From Pectobacterium aquaticum (GTDB lineage: Bacteria > Pseudomonadota > Gammaproteobacteria > Enterobacterales > Enterobacteriaceae), in NCBI RefSeq assembly GCF_003382565.3, contig NZ_CP086253.1, forward strand, positions 3,596,001 to 3,660,000: DNA of 64,000 nt, given 5' to 3'. This document shows, piece by piece, positions 9,578 to 17,172 of this stretch; position 1 is the stretch's first letter; the number at the start of each line of letters is the position of its first letter. Both the position numbers and the translations under genes were made by a program. The notes beneath the pieces were generated by a model, which made no database searches, had not been told where the DNA came from, and worked only from the letters and a program-made list of their open reading frames with translations.

Positions 9578-10820
9578 CAGGGCGTCCGCATGAGTGATCA
9601 ACATTTAACCATTGACGTTAATCCAGCCATAAGAACTTGCTCCAAGAACACGGGTTTCATCATGCAGCGTTTTTGTTTCATCGGTACGCTAATCTTCGTT
9701 GGCTCGGCTCTGAGCATGTTCAGCGCCATGTGCCTTAACCCTGCCAAGTTTTCTGCGGCGTTTTCTCGGTAAATCTGGCAAGCATCCTCTCGCATACTGA
9801 CATCTAAAATCCAATGCATGGACTCGATACCCCAATGGGCCCGTATCGCATCTCCGGCCTGCTCTGGGGTTAGTTTGGCTGAACTGATGTAGTAGCGGTA
9901 CTCCAACTCTGGCGCTTTGCCTTTTGCTGCGCGGTAACTTTCGACCATGACTATGCTGGTTAGCCCGAGCCAGGCAGAGAAATCCCCAACCATATCACTG
10001 GCATCCAGTACATGGTAAGTGCGTGCCTCCACTCGGCTTTTCTGCTTCTCAACTTGAGATATGCCCCTGTCAATTGGCGCGCGCCGATGTGGGGTAAAAG
10101 CGGCCTGTATCGCTGCCGCTAACTTGCCTTGATTGCCCTTAACTGCCAATAAGTAGTCGCCACCTTTGCTCGTAATCGCCTTGGCAATCTTGGTCTGACA
10201 GGCCATCGCATCAATTGTCACGATGGCACCTCGCAAGTCCAACATCTGAATCAGCGCGGGTATCGCGGTGATTTCATTGCTTTTAGCATCAGTTTTAAGC
10301 TGGCCCAATACGAGTTGGTTGGCGCTGGCATAGGCACTTACCATATGGATGGTGCTTTGCCTGTCGTCTCTGTCATAAGAGCCGCGCAAAGTCTTGCCAT
10401 CAATAGCGACGACTTCACCACAGGTTAACTTGTGCACGGCTTTCATCCAGGCGAGAAAACAATCGCGGAATTCAGCGGGCTCAATATTTGAAATTAGGCG
10501 AGCAAAGGTATCATCAACGGGCACACCTTTTTCAAATAAGCCCTGTTTAAGGAACCAGTCATGATGGCCGAGAACGTACTCACGAATGTCAGTCCAGCCC
10601 TGGCCTCCCGCTATCACTGCGCAGATTGAAGCAAACAAAATATCAAACAGTGGGTAATCCACTTTTGCGCTTTGTCGTTCATCGCGGATGATACTGAAAT
10701 GCGCTTTGATGGTATCTAAATTCATGGTCACTCCTCAAAAGAGGAGCATAAGATCATAGTCGACTCGTCAGGTCAATGTTGACGTCGAATTGTGCAAAAA
10801 ACGTTCATGATCTTGCCCTG
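9578..10820 (-). mobile_element. ISAs1-family insertion sequence (1243 bp)
   Basis: Ends are defined by imperfect inverted repeats: CAGGGCGTCCGCATGAGTG at the left and, reverse-complemented, CAGGGCAAGATCATGAACG at the right. They share CAGGGC and CATGA in register. The element is flanked by a perfect 10-bp target duplication CCTTGCACCA (9568-9577 and 10821-10830), typical of the family. It carries one full transposase gene on the minus strand. Intact ends, clean duplication and open frame suggest recent insertion into the already intron-borne maturase gene. Confidence 0.93.
9598..10725 (-). CDS. ISAs1-family transposase
   Basis: A DDE transposase of 375 residues from the ATG at 10725 (GAGGAG lies upstream; an in-frame GTG two codons earlier is possible). 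The N-terminal DDE_Tnp_1-associated domain starts MNLDTIKAHFSIIRDERQSA. The catalytic core contains VVAIDGKTLRGSYDR, IVTIDAMACQTKIAKAI and HWGIESMHWILDVSMREDAC, all hallmarks of ISAs1 and of the related H-repeat proteins found beside Rhs loci. The gene appears intact and fills the element. Confidence 0.93.
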   Translation of the reverse strand: MNLDTIKAHFSIIRDERQSAKVDYPLFDILFASICAVIAGGQGWTDIREYVLGHHDWFLKQGLFEKGVPVDDTFARLISNIEPAEFRDCFLAWMKAVHKLTCGEVVAIDGKTLRGSYDRDDRQSTIHMVSAYASANQLVLGQLKTDAKSNEITAIPALIQMLDLRGAIVTIDAMACQTKIAKAITSKGGDYLLAVKGNQGKLAAAIQAAFTPHRRAPIDRGISQVEKQKSRVEARTYHVLDASDMVGDFSAWLGLTSIVMVESYRAAKGKAPELEYRYYISSAKLTPEQAGDAIRAHWGIESMHWILDVSMREDACQIYRENAAENLAGLRHMALNMLRAEPTKISVPMKQKRCMMKPVFLEQVLMAGLTSMVKC

Positions 10821-11326
10821 CCTTGCACCAGTGCTATATCTCAATAAATTACATTGGATATGGCAAAACAGTCTGTTTAAGACACTGGCAGGCAAGCATC
10901 GAACATCAAGGACTAAAATTGCTCGGCAATTAAGGCAACCAGATGGTAGATACATTCACTATGAATTTCGTAATGGAAAACGCTATGAACTTGAAGTTTT
11001 CCAACTTAAAAATCGAAGTGTGTCTACAGCCGGAATAAGTGTGCCTGATTTTATCAATCAGTTACCGAATATTTATAAATATTCCTCACGTACCGAGCTG
11101 TTAGATAGGATGTCAGCAACATGCTGTGAATATTGTGGCACCAAAACTGGTTATCTTGAAGTTCACCATGTGCGCAAACTGAAAGATATCAAAGATGGTA
11201 CAGAGCCTTGGAAACGCCTAATGATTGCCCGTAACAGGAAAACATTGGTGCTATGTAAGGACTGTCACGTAGATCTTCACAGAGGGACGCTACCTGACTA
11301 TCGAAATTTTGCTAAAGTCTAATGGA

Positions 11327-11360
11327 GAGCCGTATGCGTAGAAATGTGCAAGTACGGTTC
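11327..11360 (+). ncRNA. Group II intron domain V
   Basis: Exactly 34 nt. GAGCCGTA pairs with TACGGTTC; the second helix TGCGTA/TGTGCA is capped by a GAAA tetraloop, and the catalytic AGC triad is in place. Domain VI follows (11361-11410). This intact catalytic hairpin indicates that the RNA may still splice with help from another maturase. Confidence 0.88.
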
Positions 11361-11448
11361 GGTGGGGGGACAACGGCCAACCCGTATAGGGCGCACGTGT
11401 TCTACCCAACTTTGCGTTAGTTAGAATAATTACTGATATATTTATTTA

Positions 11449-11475
11449 ATGGCCTGAATATTCAGGCCATTTTGC
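11449..11475 (+). terminator. ssb: Rho-independent terminator, probably the displaced ssb terminator
   Basis: AATGGCCTGAATATTCAGGCCATT folds as a perfect 24-nt palindrome (11449-11472) followed by TTTG. It lies just downstream of the intron 3' end and upstream of the GIY-YIG gene. Without the intron it would sit about 40 nt after the ssb stop. Confidence 0.75.
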
Positions 11476-11494
11476 ATGGAAAGCTCGTAACACC

Positions 11495-11977
11495 ATGAAC
11501 AAAAATATTGACTATGTGCCAACACTGACACTACCGCTAATTCTGATTGAAAATAGCAATGGATATTCTTCGCAAACCCGAGAGAGGAAAAAAATTGATA
11601 TTTCTGGTTTCCCTGAAGAAATTGGTACCTACGTTATCCGATATCAACAGCATCCGATCCCTCGATTAATAGGAACCAGCCCCATATTAAAGATAGGTTG
11701 CACTACCGATAGTTTCAGAAAACGTTTCAATAACTACAATCATCAATCAGATATGACCACTCCTGATGTTGATTTATATGAAAAACTTAAGCTAAGAACA
11801 CAAAAAACGAATATCAGGATTATGTATTTTCTTTCCCACCATAAACATCAAGATGAGATTGTTATCGACTTTTATTTCTCCACACTTGATGAACCGAAAT
11901 CATTAGAGTACAAACTTATCAAAAACTATATGGAATCACATGGTGAATTACCACCACTTAATTTTGGCATGAAATAA
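11495..11977 (+). CDS. GIY-YIG-like hypothetical protein
   Basis: 160 residues, AT-rich compared with neighbours, so possibly acquired. IGTYVIRYQQHPIPRL is followed by ILKIGCTTDSFRKRFNNYN, the 'GxYxI ... KIG.T...RxR..NY' pattern of the GIY-YIG nuclease fold. Near the C-terminus LEYKLIKNYMESHGELPPLN matches the 'E..LI..Y...HGELPPLN' end of many GIY-YIG proteins. The canonical second YIG is KIG, so activity is not certain. Function unknown; possibly a DNA-processing or defence remnant. The start ATG has only a weak ribosome site. Confidence 0.55.
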   Translation: MNKNIDYVPTLTLPLILIENSNGYSSQTRERKKIDISGFPEEIGTYVIRYQQHPIPRLIGTSPILKIGCTTDSFRKRFNNYNHQSDMTTPDVDLYEKLKLRTQKTNIRIMYFLSHHKHQDEIVIDFYFSTLDEPKSLEYKLIKNYMESHGELPPLNFGMK

Positions 11978-12354
11978 TGTAATAACACCGATTACATTTT
12001 CTTTATTTAAAATTTATTCCGCCCGCTGCACAGGCTACCTGTACGACAATCCGCCGTATGGATAAACACCACATAGCCGTCCTCCATTCTGCGAAATAAC
12101 CTGCCGCCATAAAGCCGTTTGCATTCATTTTCACTTGACGCACCGGAGACCAAACGTGGGATATGACCATAACATCCCGCTAACACTACGGCAAAACCCA
12201 CAGCCTGTTCAGGCTCAGAACGTGGGAATTTAAACGAATTGGTCTGCTCTATTATCAATAAGTGGAGGGGAACATCCGTCTATTTGATTGCTATTTTATT
12301 CCGGTACATATCAGCCTGATTGCCAGCACTTATCCACGATAATATGAGAGTAAA
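11978..12354. other. Gene-poor stretch (377 bp)
   Basis: I see no gene I can support here. A minus-strand frame at 12007-12258 has a TTG start, no ribosome site and no family I recognise. The promoter of the following GNAT gene should lie near 12300-12350. Confidence 0.4.
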
Positions 12355-12813
12355 ATGATGAATACAGACCAAGAAATTATTGTTAATTCCGTTGAGCCAG
12401 AAGATCACGCGCAGTGGCTGCCCTATTGGAAGAGTTATCAGGAATTCTATAAGGTGCAGCTTTCCGATGAGGTCACGGAAGTCACTTGGGATCGTTTTTT
12501 TAACGCCGAGATTCCCGTGTATTGCGCCGTGGCGCGGGAAGGGTCGCACATTATTGGTTTAGTGCACTTTGTTTTTCACGATTCAACATGGGGAGTAAAC
12601 TCTTATTGTTATTTAGAGGATCTGTTTGTTACCCCCACCGCTCGCGGTAAAAACGTTGGCAAAAAACTGATTGAATACGTGAGAGAACAGGCACAGGAAA
12701 AAAGCTGCGATCGGCTGTATTGGCATACTCAGGAAACCAATAAAACCGCCCAGCGACTTTATGATTGGGTCGCGGAAAAACCCGGTGTTATCGAATATAG
12801 AATGCCGCTTTAA
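12355..12813 (+). CDS. GNAT family N-acetyltransferase
   Basis: 152 residues with a clear GNAT fold. YLEDLFVTPTARGKNVGKKL holds the acetyl-CoA pyrophosphate loop (R/Q-x-x-G-x-G/A type: ARGKNVGK), and the C-terminal DRLYWHTQETNKTAQRLYDW block is motif B. It transfers an acetyl group to an unknown small molecule or protein. ATG codons at 12355 and 12358 are both possible; GAGAG lies just upstream. A single gene, followed by a tandem-repeat block. Family is sure; substrate is unknown. Confidence 0.85.
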   Translation: MMNTDQEIIVNSVEPEDHAQWLPYWKSYQEFYKVQLSDEVTEVTWDRFFNAEIPVYCAVAREGSHIIGLVHFVFHDSTWGVNSYCYLEDLFVTPTARGKNVGKKLIEYVREQAQEKSCDRLYWHTQETNKTAQRLYDWVAEKPGVIEYRMPL

Positions 12814-12815
12814 CT

Positions 12816-12930
12816 ATAGTATTTATGCATAAAACATAGTATTTGTGCATAAAACATAGTATTTGTGCATAAAAAATAGTATTTATGCATAAAAATAGTA
12901 CTTATGCAGAAACTATAGTGCTTATGCGGG
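12816..12930. repeat. 20-bp tandem repeat, about six copies
   Basis: Consensus ATAGTATTTRTGCATAAAAC. Copies start at 12816, 12836, 12856, 12876 (19 bp), 12895 and 12915, the last two decaying. Each unit contains TGCAT. The array fills the gap between the convergent GNAT and LacI-type genes. Confidence 0.9.
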
Positions 12931-12958
12931 GTGAAACTTCCCTGTAAATAACGCCCCT

Positions 12959-13996
12959 CTACTCCACCCGCCGCACCGATTCTCTGACCACCACCTGCCC
13001 AGCCAGTTCAGTACGCTGGGCGATACCGAGCGCCTGTGCGGGCGTCATTTGCTGCGCCAGTAGCTGTAGCGCGGCGCGGGCAATCGTCTCAAACGGCAGA
13101 TGCACCGTGGTGAGTGAAACCGGCAGCATGTCGAACGGCAGAATGTCGTCCATGCCCATGACGGAAATGTCCTCCGGCACGCGTAGCCCGTGCTGATACA
13201 GCGCGTCGATCACACCGATAGCCTGATTGTCCGCCGCACAGAAAATCGCGGTGACGCCCAGCCTGTCGGGGTTAGCCGTCAGCCAGCGCAGCAGTGCATC
13301 GCGCGCGGTACGCGGATGGAAATCCGGCAGCGACAGAATGAGATCCTCATCCACCGCTATGCCCGCCTGCGCGAGCGCATCCCGATAGCCGCGTTCGCGC
13401 TGTTTGATCGTCATACGCGACGTCCAAGTGAGATGCAGGATCCGCGTATGTCCTTGCTCGATCAGGTAACGCACGCCCGCTGCTGCCGCATAGTGATTGG
13501 CGGGCGTCACGCTGCTCAAGCGCATTGAGGGATCTTCACCGTTGATCAGCACCGCCGGAATCCCGCTTTCCGCCACGGCGTTCAGCAACGTCGGGTGATC
13601 GTCATTCACAATCAGAATGCCGCTCTCTTTTCCGCCCTGAAGCTCACGCAACAGCTGTTGTTCGTTAATGGTGTCGTGCTCCCCCAGAAACGGACGCAAC
13701 TGAATATTACGTTGCAGGCAGAGCGTTTTTAGGGCGTTGATCAGCGTCAGCGACACCAGATTGTACTCACTCTCCAGCATCAGATTGCGCGGCGTCGCCA
13801 GCAGAATGTGGCGCAGCGGCTCCGTCTGCGCGATGGCCGCTTTGCCCACTTTATGCAACGGATAACCCTGCTCGGTGGCAATCGCCATAATGTGCTGCCT
13901 GACTTTGGCGCTGATCGGTGCCGTCCCGTTCAGCGCGCGGGAAACCGTGCTGATGGAAACCCCCGTACGGTCAGCAATATCCTTGAGTGTCGCCAT
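12959..13996 (-). CDS. LacI-family regulator of the GH105/ABC sugar locus
   Basis: 345 residues. The N-terminal LacI HTH is MATLKDIADRTGVSISTVSR plus the ALNGTAPISAKVR hinge region, then a periplasmic-binding-protein-like effector domain ending VMGMDDILPFDMLPVSLTTV. I chose the ATG at 13996, which overlaps the stop of the upstream permease gene (TAATG), rather than an upstream extension that lacks family similarity. Last gene of the leftward operon starting at 20743. It probably represses both arms of the locus through the 16-bp palindromes at 20878 and 21074. The ligand is unknown, likely an oligouronide-derived sugar. Confidence 0.9.
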   Translation of the reverse strand: MATLKDIADRTGVSISTVSRALNGTAPISAKVRQHIMAIATEQGYPLHKVGKAAIAQTEPLRHILLATPRNLMLESEYNLVSLTLINALKTLCLQRNIQLRPFLGEHDTINEQQLLRELQGGKESGILIVNDDHPTLLNAVAESGIPAVLINGEDPSMRLSSVTPANHYAAAAGVRYLIEQGHTRILHLTWTSRMTIKQRERGYRDALAQAGIAVDEDLILSLPDFHPRTARDALLRWLTANPDRLGVTAIFCAADNQAIGVIDALYQHGLRVPEDISVMGMDDILPFDMLPVSLTTVHLPFETIARAALQLLAQQMTPAQALGIAQRTELAGQVVVRESVRRVE

Positions 13997-15048
13997 TATT
14001 TCATCCCCGTATTGGCAATCCCCGTCGTGATGTATTTTTGCAGGAAGACGAACACCGCCGTCACCGGCAGAAGCGAGAGCATCGTCATCGCCAGTATATA
14101 GTGCCACTGCACCGAGAACTGCCCCTGAAACGCATTCAGCCCGATTTGTAGCGTAAAGTTCTCCTGGCTGGAGAGGACGATAAGCGGCCAGAGGAAGTCG
14201 TTCCAACGCCAGATCACCGAGAAGATCGCCAGCACCGCCAGCGCGGGTGCGGTCAGCGGTAGAATGATCTTCCAGTAAATACGGAACTCGCTGGCGGCAT
14301 CGATACGTGCCGCTTCGATCAGCTCATCGGGGATCGTCAGCATGTATTGCCGCAGCAGGAATACGCCGGTCGGCGTTGCCACCGTGGGAATAATCACGCC
14401 CCACAGGTTATCGCCCATGTTCAGGCCAATCACCACCAGGAACGTCGGCACCATCACCACCGACAGCGGAATCATCATCGTGGAGAGAAACAGCGTCAGC
14501 ACCGTACCGCGCCCGCGAAACTCGTATTTCGACAGCGCAAACGCCGCCATCGAACTGAGCAACAGGGTCAGCAGCGTCGCGATCACCGTCACGAATACGG
14601 TGTTCTTCAGGTAGGTGGCAAAGTGGAACTTCGTTATCGGCGTCGTGTAGTTCTCTGTCTCCAGATGCAAGGCCTTCATCGGCACCAGATCTTTCGTCGA
14701 TACACGCACCACCTCACTGGGCGCAGTTGGGTTCACCATCTGCGCGATCAGGCCGATGCGCCTGACCAGCGCCATGGTTTTCGCTTCGCCATCTTCCTGC
14801 TTAACCTGCCACAACTCCAGCGGTTTCGGGTACTCAGGCAACGTGACGGTATCCGCCGCCTGTGGCAGAAAGCTGGGCGGAAAACGGTTGATCTCCGCAG
14901 GCGTTTTGAACGACGACATCGCCGCCCACATCACCGGAATCATCACCAGCAGCGTACCCACCACCAGCCAGACCCAGCTCATAATATCCGTAATATGGAT
15001 GCGCCCCGGATGACGGGTACGGGTGAGAAATGCGATTATTTTCATCAT
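13996..15048 (-). CDS. Carbohydrate ABC transporter permease (MalG-type)
   Basis: 350 residues, with an N-terminal membrane segment and a C-terminal BPD_transp_1 domain. The EAA loop reads ELIEAARIDAASEFRIYWKI followed by ILPLTAPALA. It is longer than usual CUT1 MalG-type permeases (about 280) because of a predicted periplasmic segment of about 80 residues between the first two membrane segments (from PPSFLPQAADTVTLPEYPKP to about FHFATYLKN). One of two inner-membrane subunits of the importer, paired with the next gene upstream and the MalK-type ATPase. Confidence 0.9.
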   Translation of the reverse strand: MMKIIAFLTRTRHPGRIHITDIMSWVWLVVGTLLVMIPVMWAAMSSFKTPAEINRFPPSFLPQAADTVTLPEYPKPLELWQVKQEDGEAKTMALVRRIGLIAQMVNPTAPSEVVRVSTKDLVPMKALHLETENYTTPITKFHFATYLKNTVFVTVIATLLTLLLSSMAAFALSKYEFRGRGTVLTLFLSTMMIPLSVVMVPTFLVVIGLNMGDNLWGVIIPTVATPTGVFLLRQYMLTIPDELIEAARIDAASEFRIYWKIILPLTAPALAVLAIFSVIWRWNDFLWPLIVLSSQENFTLQIGLNAFQGQFSVQWHYILAMTMLSLLPVTAVFVFLQKYITTGIANTGMK

Positions 15049-15056
15049 GGCTCCCG

Positions 15057-16055
15057 TTATTTTTTCCCTTCCAGCCGACGCGTCAGCAGGAACTGCAATG
15101 CCGTCAGAATCATCAGCACCACGCCCATCAGCACCGAGGCCGCCGAGGCCAACCCGTAGAGTGACGCGTTTGACGAAAAAGCCGTCTGGTAGATGTATTG
15201 CACGATAAAGCTGTTGGCCGTGCCGGGGCCGCCGCCGTTGGTCAACACCCAGGCTTCGTCGAAAATCTGCACGCTGTGGATAGTTAGCAAAATCACCACC
15301 ACCAAAATATTCGGAGCCAGCAGCGGCAGCGTCAAACGATAAAACCCACGCCAGCGCGAGGTCCCATCTACCGCTGCCGCCTCATAAATATCACGCGGAA
15401 TGGCCTGTAACCCAGCCAACAAGATCAGGGTATAAAACCCGACGTGAAACCAGACGGAGACAAACACCACCCAGAAACGCGATAGCGTCGGGTCGAGCAG
15501 GAAGGTAATCGGCTGCCCGCCCAGCGACGACAGCACCAGATTCAGCAGGCCGTTACGGTTAAGGAACCATTGCCAGATCAGGCCAACGACCACCGGCGAC
15601 AGCAGCACCGGATAAAAGAACATGGCGCGGAAAAAGCCACGGGCGATAATCTTGCGGTTGAGGATCAGCGCCGTCACCAGCGCCACCAGCAGCGTGCAGA
15701 GCACGTTGAAAAAGGTGAACGACACGGTGTTGTAAACGCCAGTCCAGAACAGATCCTGTTCACAGGTGGATGGCTCTGCGTAGTTGCCACAGCTCAGCAG
15801 CGTAGCGAAGTTATCCACGCCGACGTAAGGGCGTTCCCACAGCAGGATATTGGTGCCGCCGGTAAAGGCATAGCAGACCGACAGCAGAATAGGAATGAAG
15901 ACAAAAACAGCGAACAGCAGCATATTGGGCGCGATAAAAAACCACGGCATCACTTTGCGGCCACCGAGTTTTTGTAGCAGGTTCACCGCTTTTTCCACTG
16001 GCGTTACCAGCTTATCGATCAGCGATCCTGCGGGCAGTAAGGCAATCTTTTTCAT
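15057..16055 (-). CDS. Carbohydrate ABC transporter permease (MalF-type)
   Basis: 332 residues with six or more membrane helices and the EAA motif IYEAAAVDGTSRWRGFYRL followed by TLPLLAPNI. The N-terminal cytoplasmic part (to about residue 36) leads into WFFIAPNMLLFAVFVFIPIL. CUT1 family inner-membrane subunit. Eight nt separate it from the MalG-type gene and 23 nt from the ATPase gene upstream, so the three are co-transcribed. Confidence 0.9.
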   Translation of the reverse strand: MKKIALLPAGSLIDKLVTPVEKAVNLLQKLGGRKVMPWFFIAPNMLLFAVFVFIPILLSVCYAFTGGTNILLWERPYVGVDNFATLLSCGNYAEPSTCEQDLFWTGVYNTVSFTFFNVLCTLLVALVTALILNRKIIARGFFRAMFFYPVLLSPVVVGLIWQWFLNRNGLLNLVLSSLGGQPITFLLDPTLSRFWVVFVSVWFHVGFYTLILLAGLQAIPRDIYEAAAVDGTSRWRGFYRLTLPLLAPNILVVVILLTIHSVQIFDEAWVLTNGGGPGTANSFIVQYIYQTAFSSNASLYGLASAASVLMGVVLMILTALQFLLTRRLEGKK

Positions 16056-16078
16056 GTCGTCCTCTCCCGTCGCGATAA

Positions 16079-17170
16079 TTAATGCTCGCTACAGCGCGGC
16101 AATGTGTCATCCGTTTTGCCGTCGAACAGATGGCAATACGTCGGCGGGAAACGGACGAATACCGATTCACCCGCGGCGAACTCCCGATGATGCGCCAGAT
16201 GGACAATCATCTCATCGTCAATGCCGCTCATTCGCCCGTAGATAAAGGTTTCATGCCCCATCATCTCGCAGCGATCGACACACAGCGCCATGCCCTCGCC
16301 ATCCCCCACCAACTCACAGTGTGAAGGACGAATGCCGAGCGTGACGTTCTGCCCGACAGTGCCGATAAACGGCAACACCAGACGATTGCCAGACGGGCAC
16401 TGCACTTCAACCCCGTCGGCACAGGTGGCGACGATCTGCGCCGGGAACATATTCATCCGCGGTGAACCGATGAAACCCGCGACAAATTTATTTTTCGGCC
16501 GATTGAACAACTCCAAGGGGGTGCCAACCTGCTCAATGCGGCCAGCGTTCAGTACCACAATGCGCTGCGCCATCGTCATCGCTTCCACCTGATCGTGAGT
16601 CACATAAATCATGGTGGTGCGCAGCTTCTGGTGCAGGCGGGACAACTCGCCGCGCGTCTGCACGCGCAGCTTGGCGTCCAGATTGGAGAGCGGTTCGTCA
16701 AACAGGAACAGGTCGGGTTCACGCACGATAGCGCGACCAATGGCTACGCGCTGCTGCTGCCCGCCTGACAGCGCACGCGGTCGGCGATCCAGATACGGTT
16801 CCAGCCCCAGCATGCGGGCGGCTTCATCAATACGGCGAGCGATTTCGTCTTTGGGGAAGTGCAGGTTCTCCAGTCCGAACGCGAGGTTCTTGCGCACAGA
16901 CAGGTGCGGATAGAGCGCGTAAGACTGGAACACCATCGCAATCTTGCGCTCTGCCGGTGTGAGATCGTTCACCTTGCGGTTGTCGATCAACAGCTCGCCG
17001 CTGCTGATCTCTTCAAGCCCGGCAATCATGCGCAGCAGCGTGGATTTTCCACAGCCCGACGGGCCGACAAAGACCATGAACTCGCCATCATGAATCGTTA
17101 AGTCCACGCCTTTGATGATGCTCACCGCACCATAACTTTTGTGGACGTTTTTTAGTTCCAGACTCGCCAT
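16079..17170 (-). CDS. Sugar ABC transporter ATP-binding protein (MalK/UgpC-type)
   Basis: 363 residues. Walker A GPSGCGKSTLLRMIAGLE, signature ALSGGQQQRVAIGRAIV, Walker B DLFLFDEPLSNLDAKLR and H-loop VTHDQVEAMTMAQR, followed by the C-terminal TOBE/MalK regulatory domain. Start at MASLELKNVHKSYGAV (17170), 2 nt after the GH105 stop. It energises the importer with the two neighbouring permeases and the binding protein at 21197. Confidence 0.93.
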   Translation of the reverse strand: MASLELKNVHKSYGAVSIIKGVDLTIHDGEFMVFVGPSGCGKSTLLRMIAGLEEISSGELLIDNRKVNDLTPAERKIAMVFQSYALYPHLSVRKNLAFGLENLHFPKDEIARRIDEAARMLGLEPYLDRRPRALSGGQQQRVAIGRAIVREPDLFLFDEPLSNLDAKLRVQTRGELSRLHQKLRTTMIYVTHDQVEAMTMAQRIVVLNAGRIEQVGTPLELFNRPKNKFVAGFIGSPRMNMFPAQIVATCADGVEVQCPSGNRLVLPFIGTVGQNVTLGIRPSHCELVGDGEGMALCVDRCEMMGHETFIYGRMSGIDDEMIVHLAHHREFAAGESVFVRFPPTYCHLFDGKTDDTLPRCSEH

Positions 17171-17172
17171 TG

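Larger units (their letters stand above)
8167..11322 (+). pseudogene. Group II intron maturase (RT-X-HNH), frameshifted and IS-interrupted
   Basis: 8167-9387 encodes a reverse transcriptase: RT motifs KKRPLGIPSGDDKLIQEVM, SYGFRPRRSCHTAL, DVDIKGYFDNINHDLL, GTPQGGIISPILANVFLHEL and the catalytic YADD (RYVRYADDFLIG). At about 9375-9387 (ACTATATACTGA) one extra base shifts the frame to a stop. Dropping one base continues into maturase domain X (EHVHLGVPRARIHKFC ... AEMRGFANYYNLAP). The coding is then split at 9577 by an ISAs1 element and resumes at 10831 (VLYLNKLHWIWQN...), ending in an HNH nuclease domain (CEYCGTKTGYLEVHHV ... LCKDCHVDLHRG). With the IS, one target copy and the one base removed, the frame is 633 codons. 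The start is a GTG. The protein cannot be made intact, so the intron should depend on another maturase. Confidence 0.85.
7548..11410 (+). mobile_element. Group II intron inserted directly after the ssb stop codon
   Basis: The 5' end GTGCG (7548) fits the group II GUGYG consensus. The 3' end is ...CTACCCAAC (11401-11410), fitting the AY ending, and follows a canonical 34-nt domain V and a domain VI. The stretch 7548-8166 (about 620 nt) has no gene and should be the structured domains I-III; domain IV carries the maturase gene. Removing the inner IS (1243 bp) and one target copy (10 bp) leaves about 2.6 kb, a normal intron plus ORF. The insertion separates the ssb stop from the hairpin at 11449. 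The exact 3' boundary is inferred from the AY rule and could be off by a base or two. Confidence 0.85.

Noticed and set aside
9461..9772. 103-codon plus-strand open frame at the maturase/IS junction
   Set aside because: Its first part is the frameshifted maturase domain X and the rest runs into the IS end; not a gene of its own.
12007..12258. 83-codon minus-strand open frame
   Set aside because: TTG start, no ribosome site, no recognisable family; kept only as a note in the gene-poor stretch.
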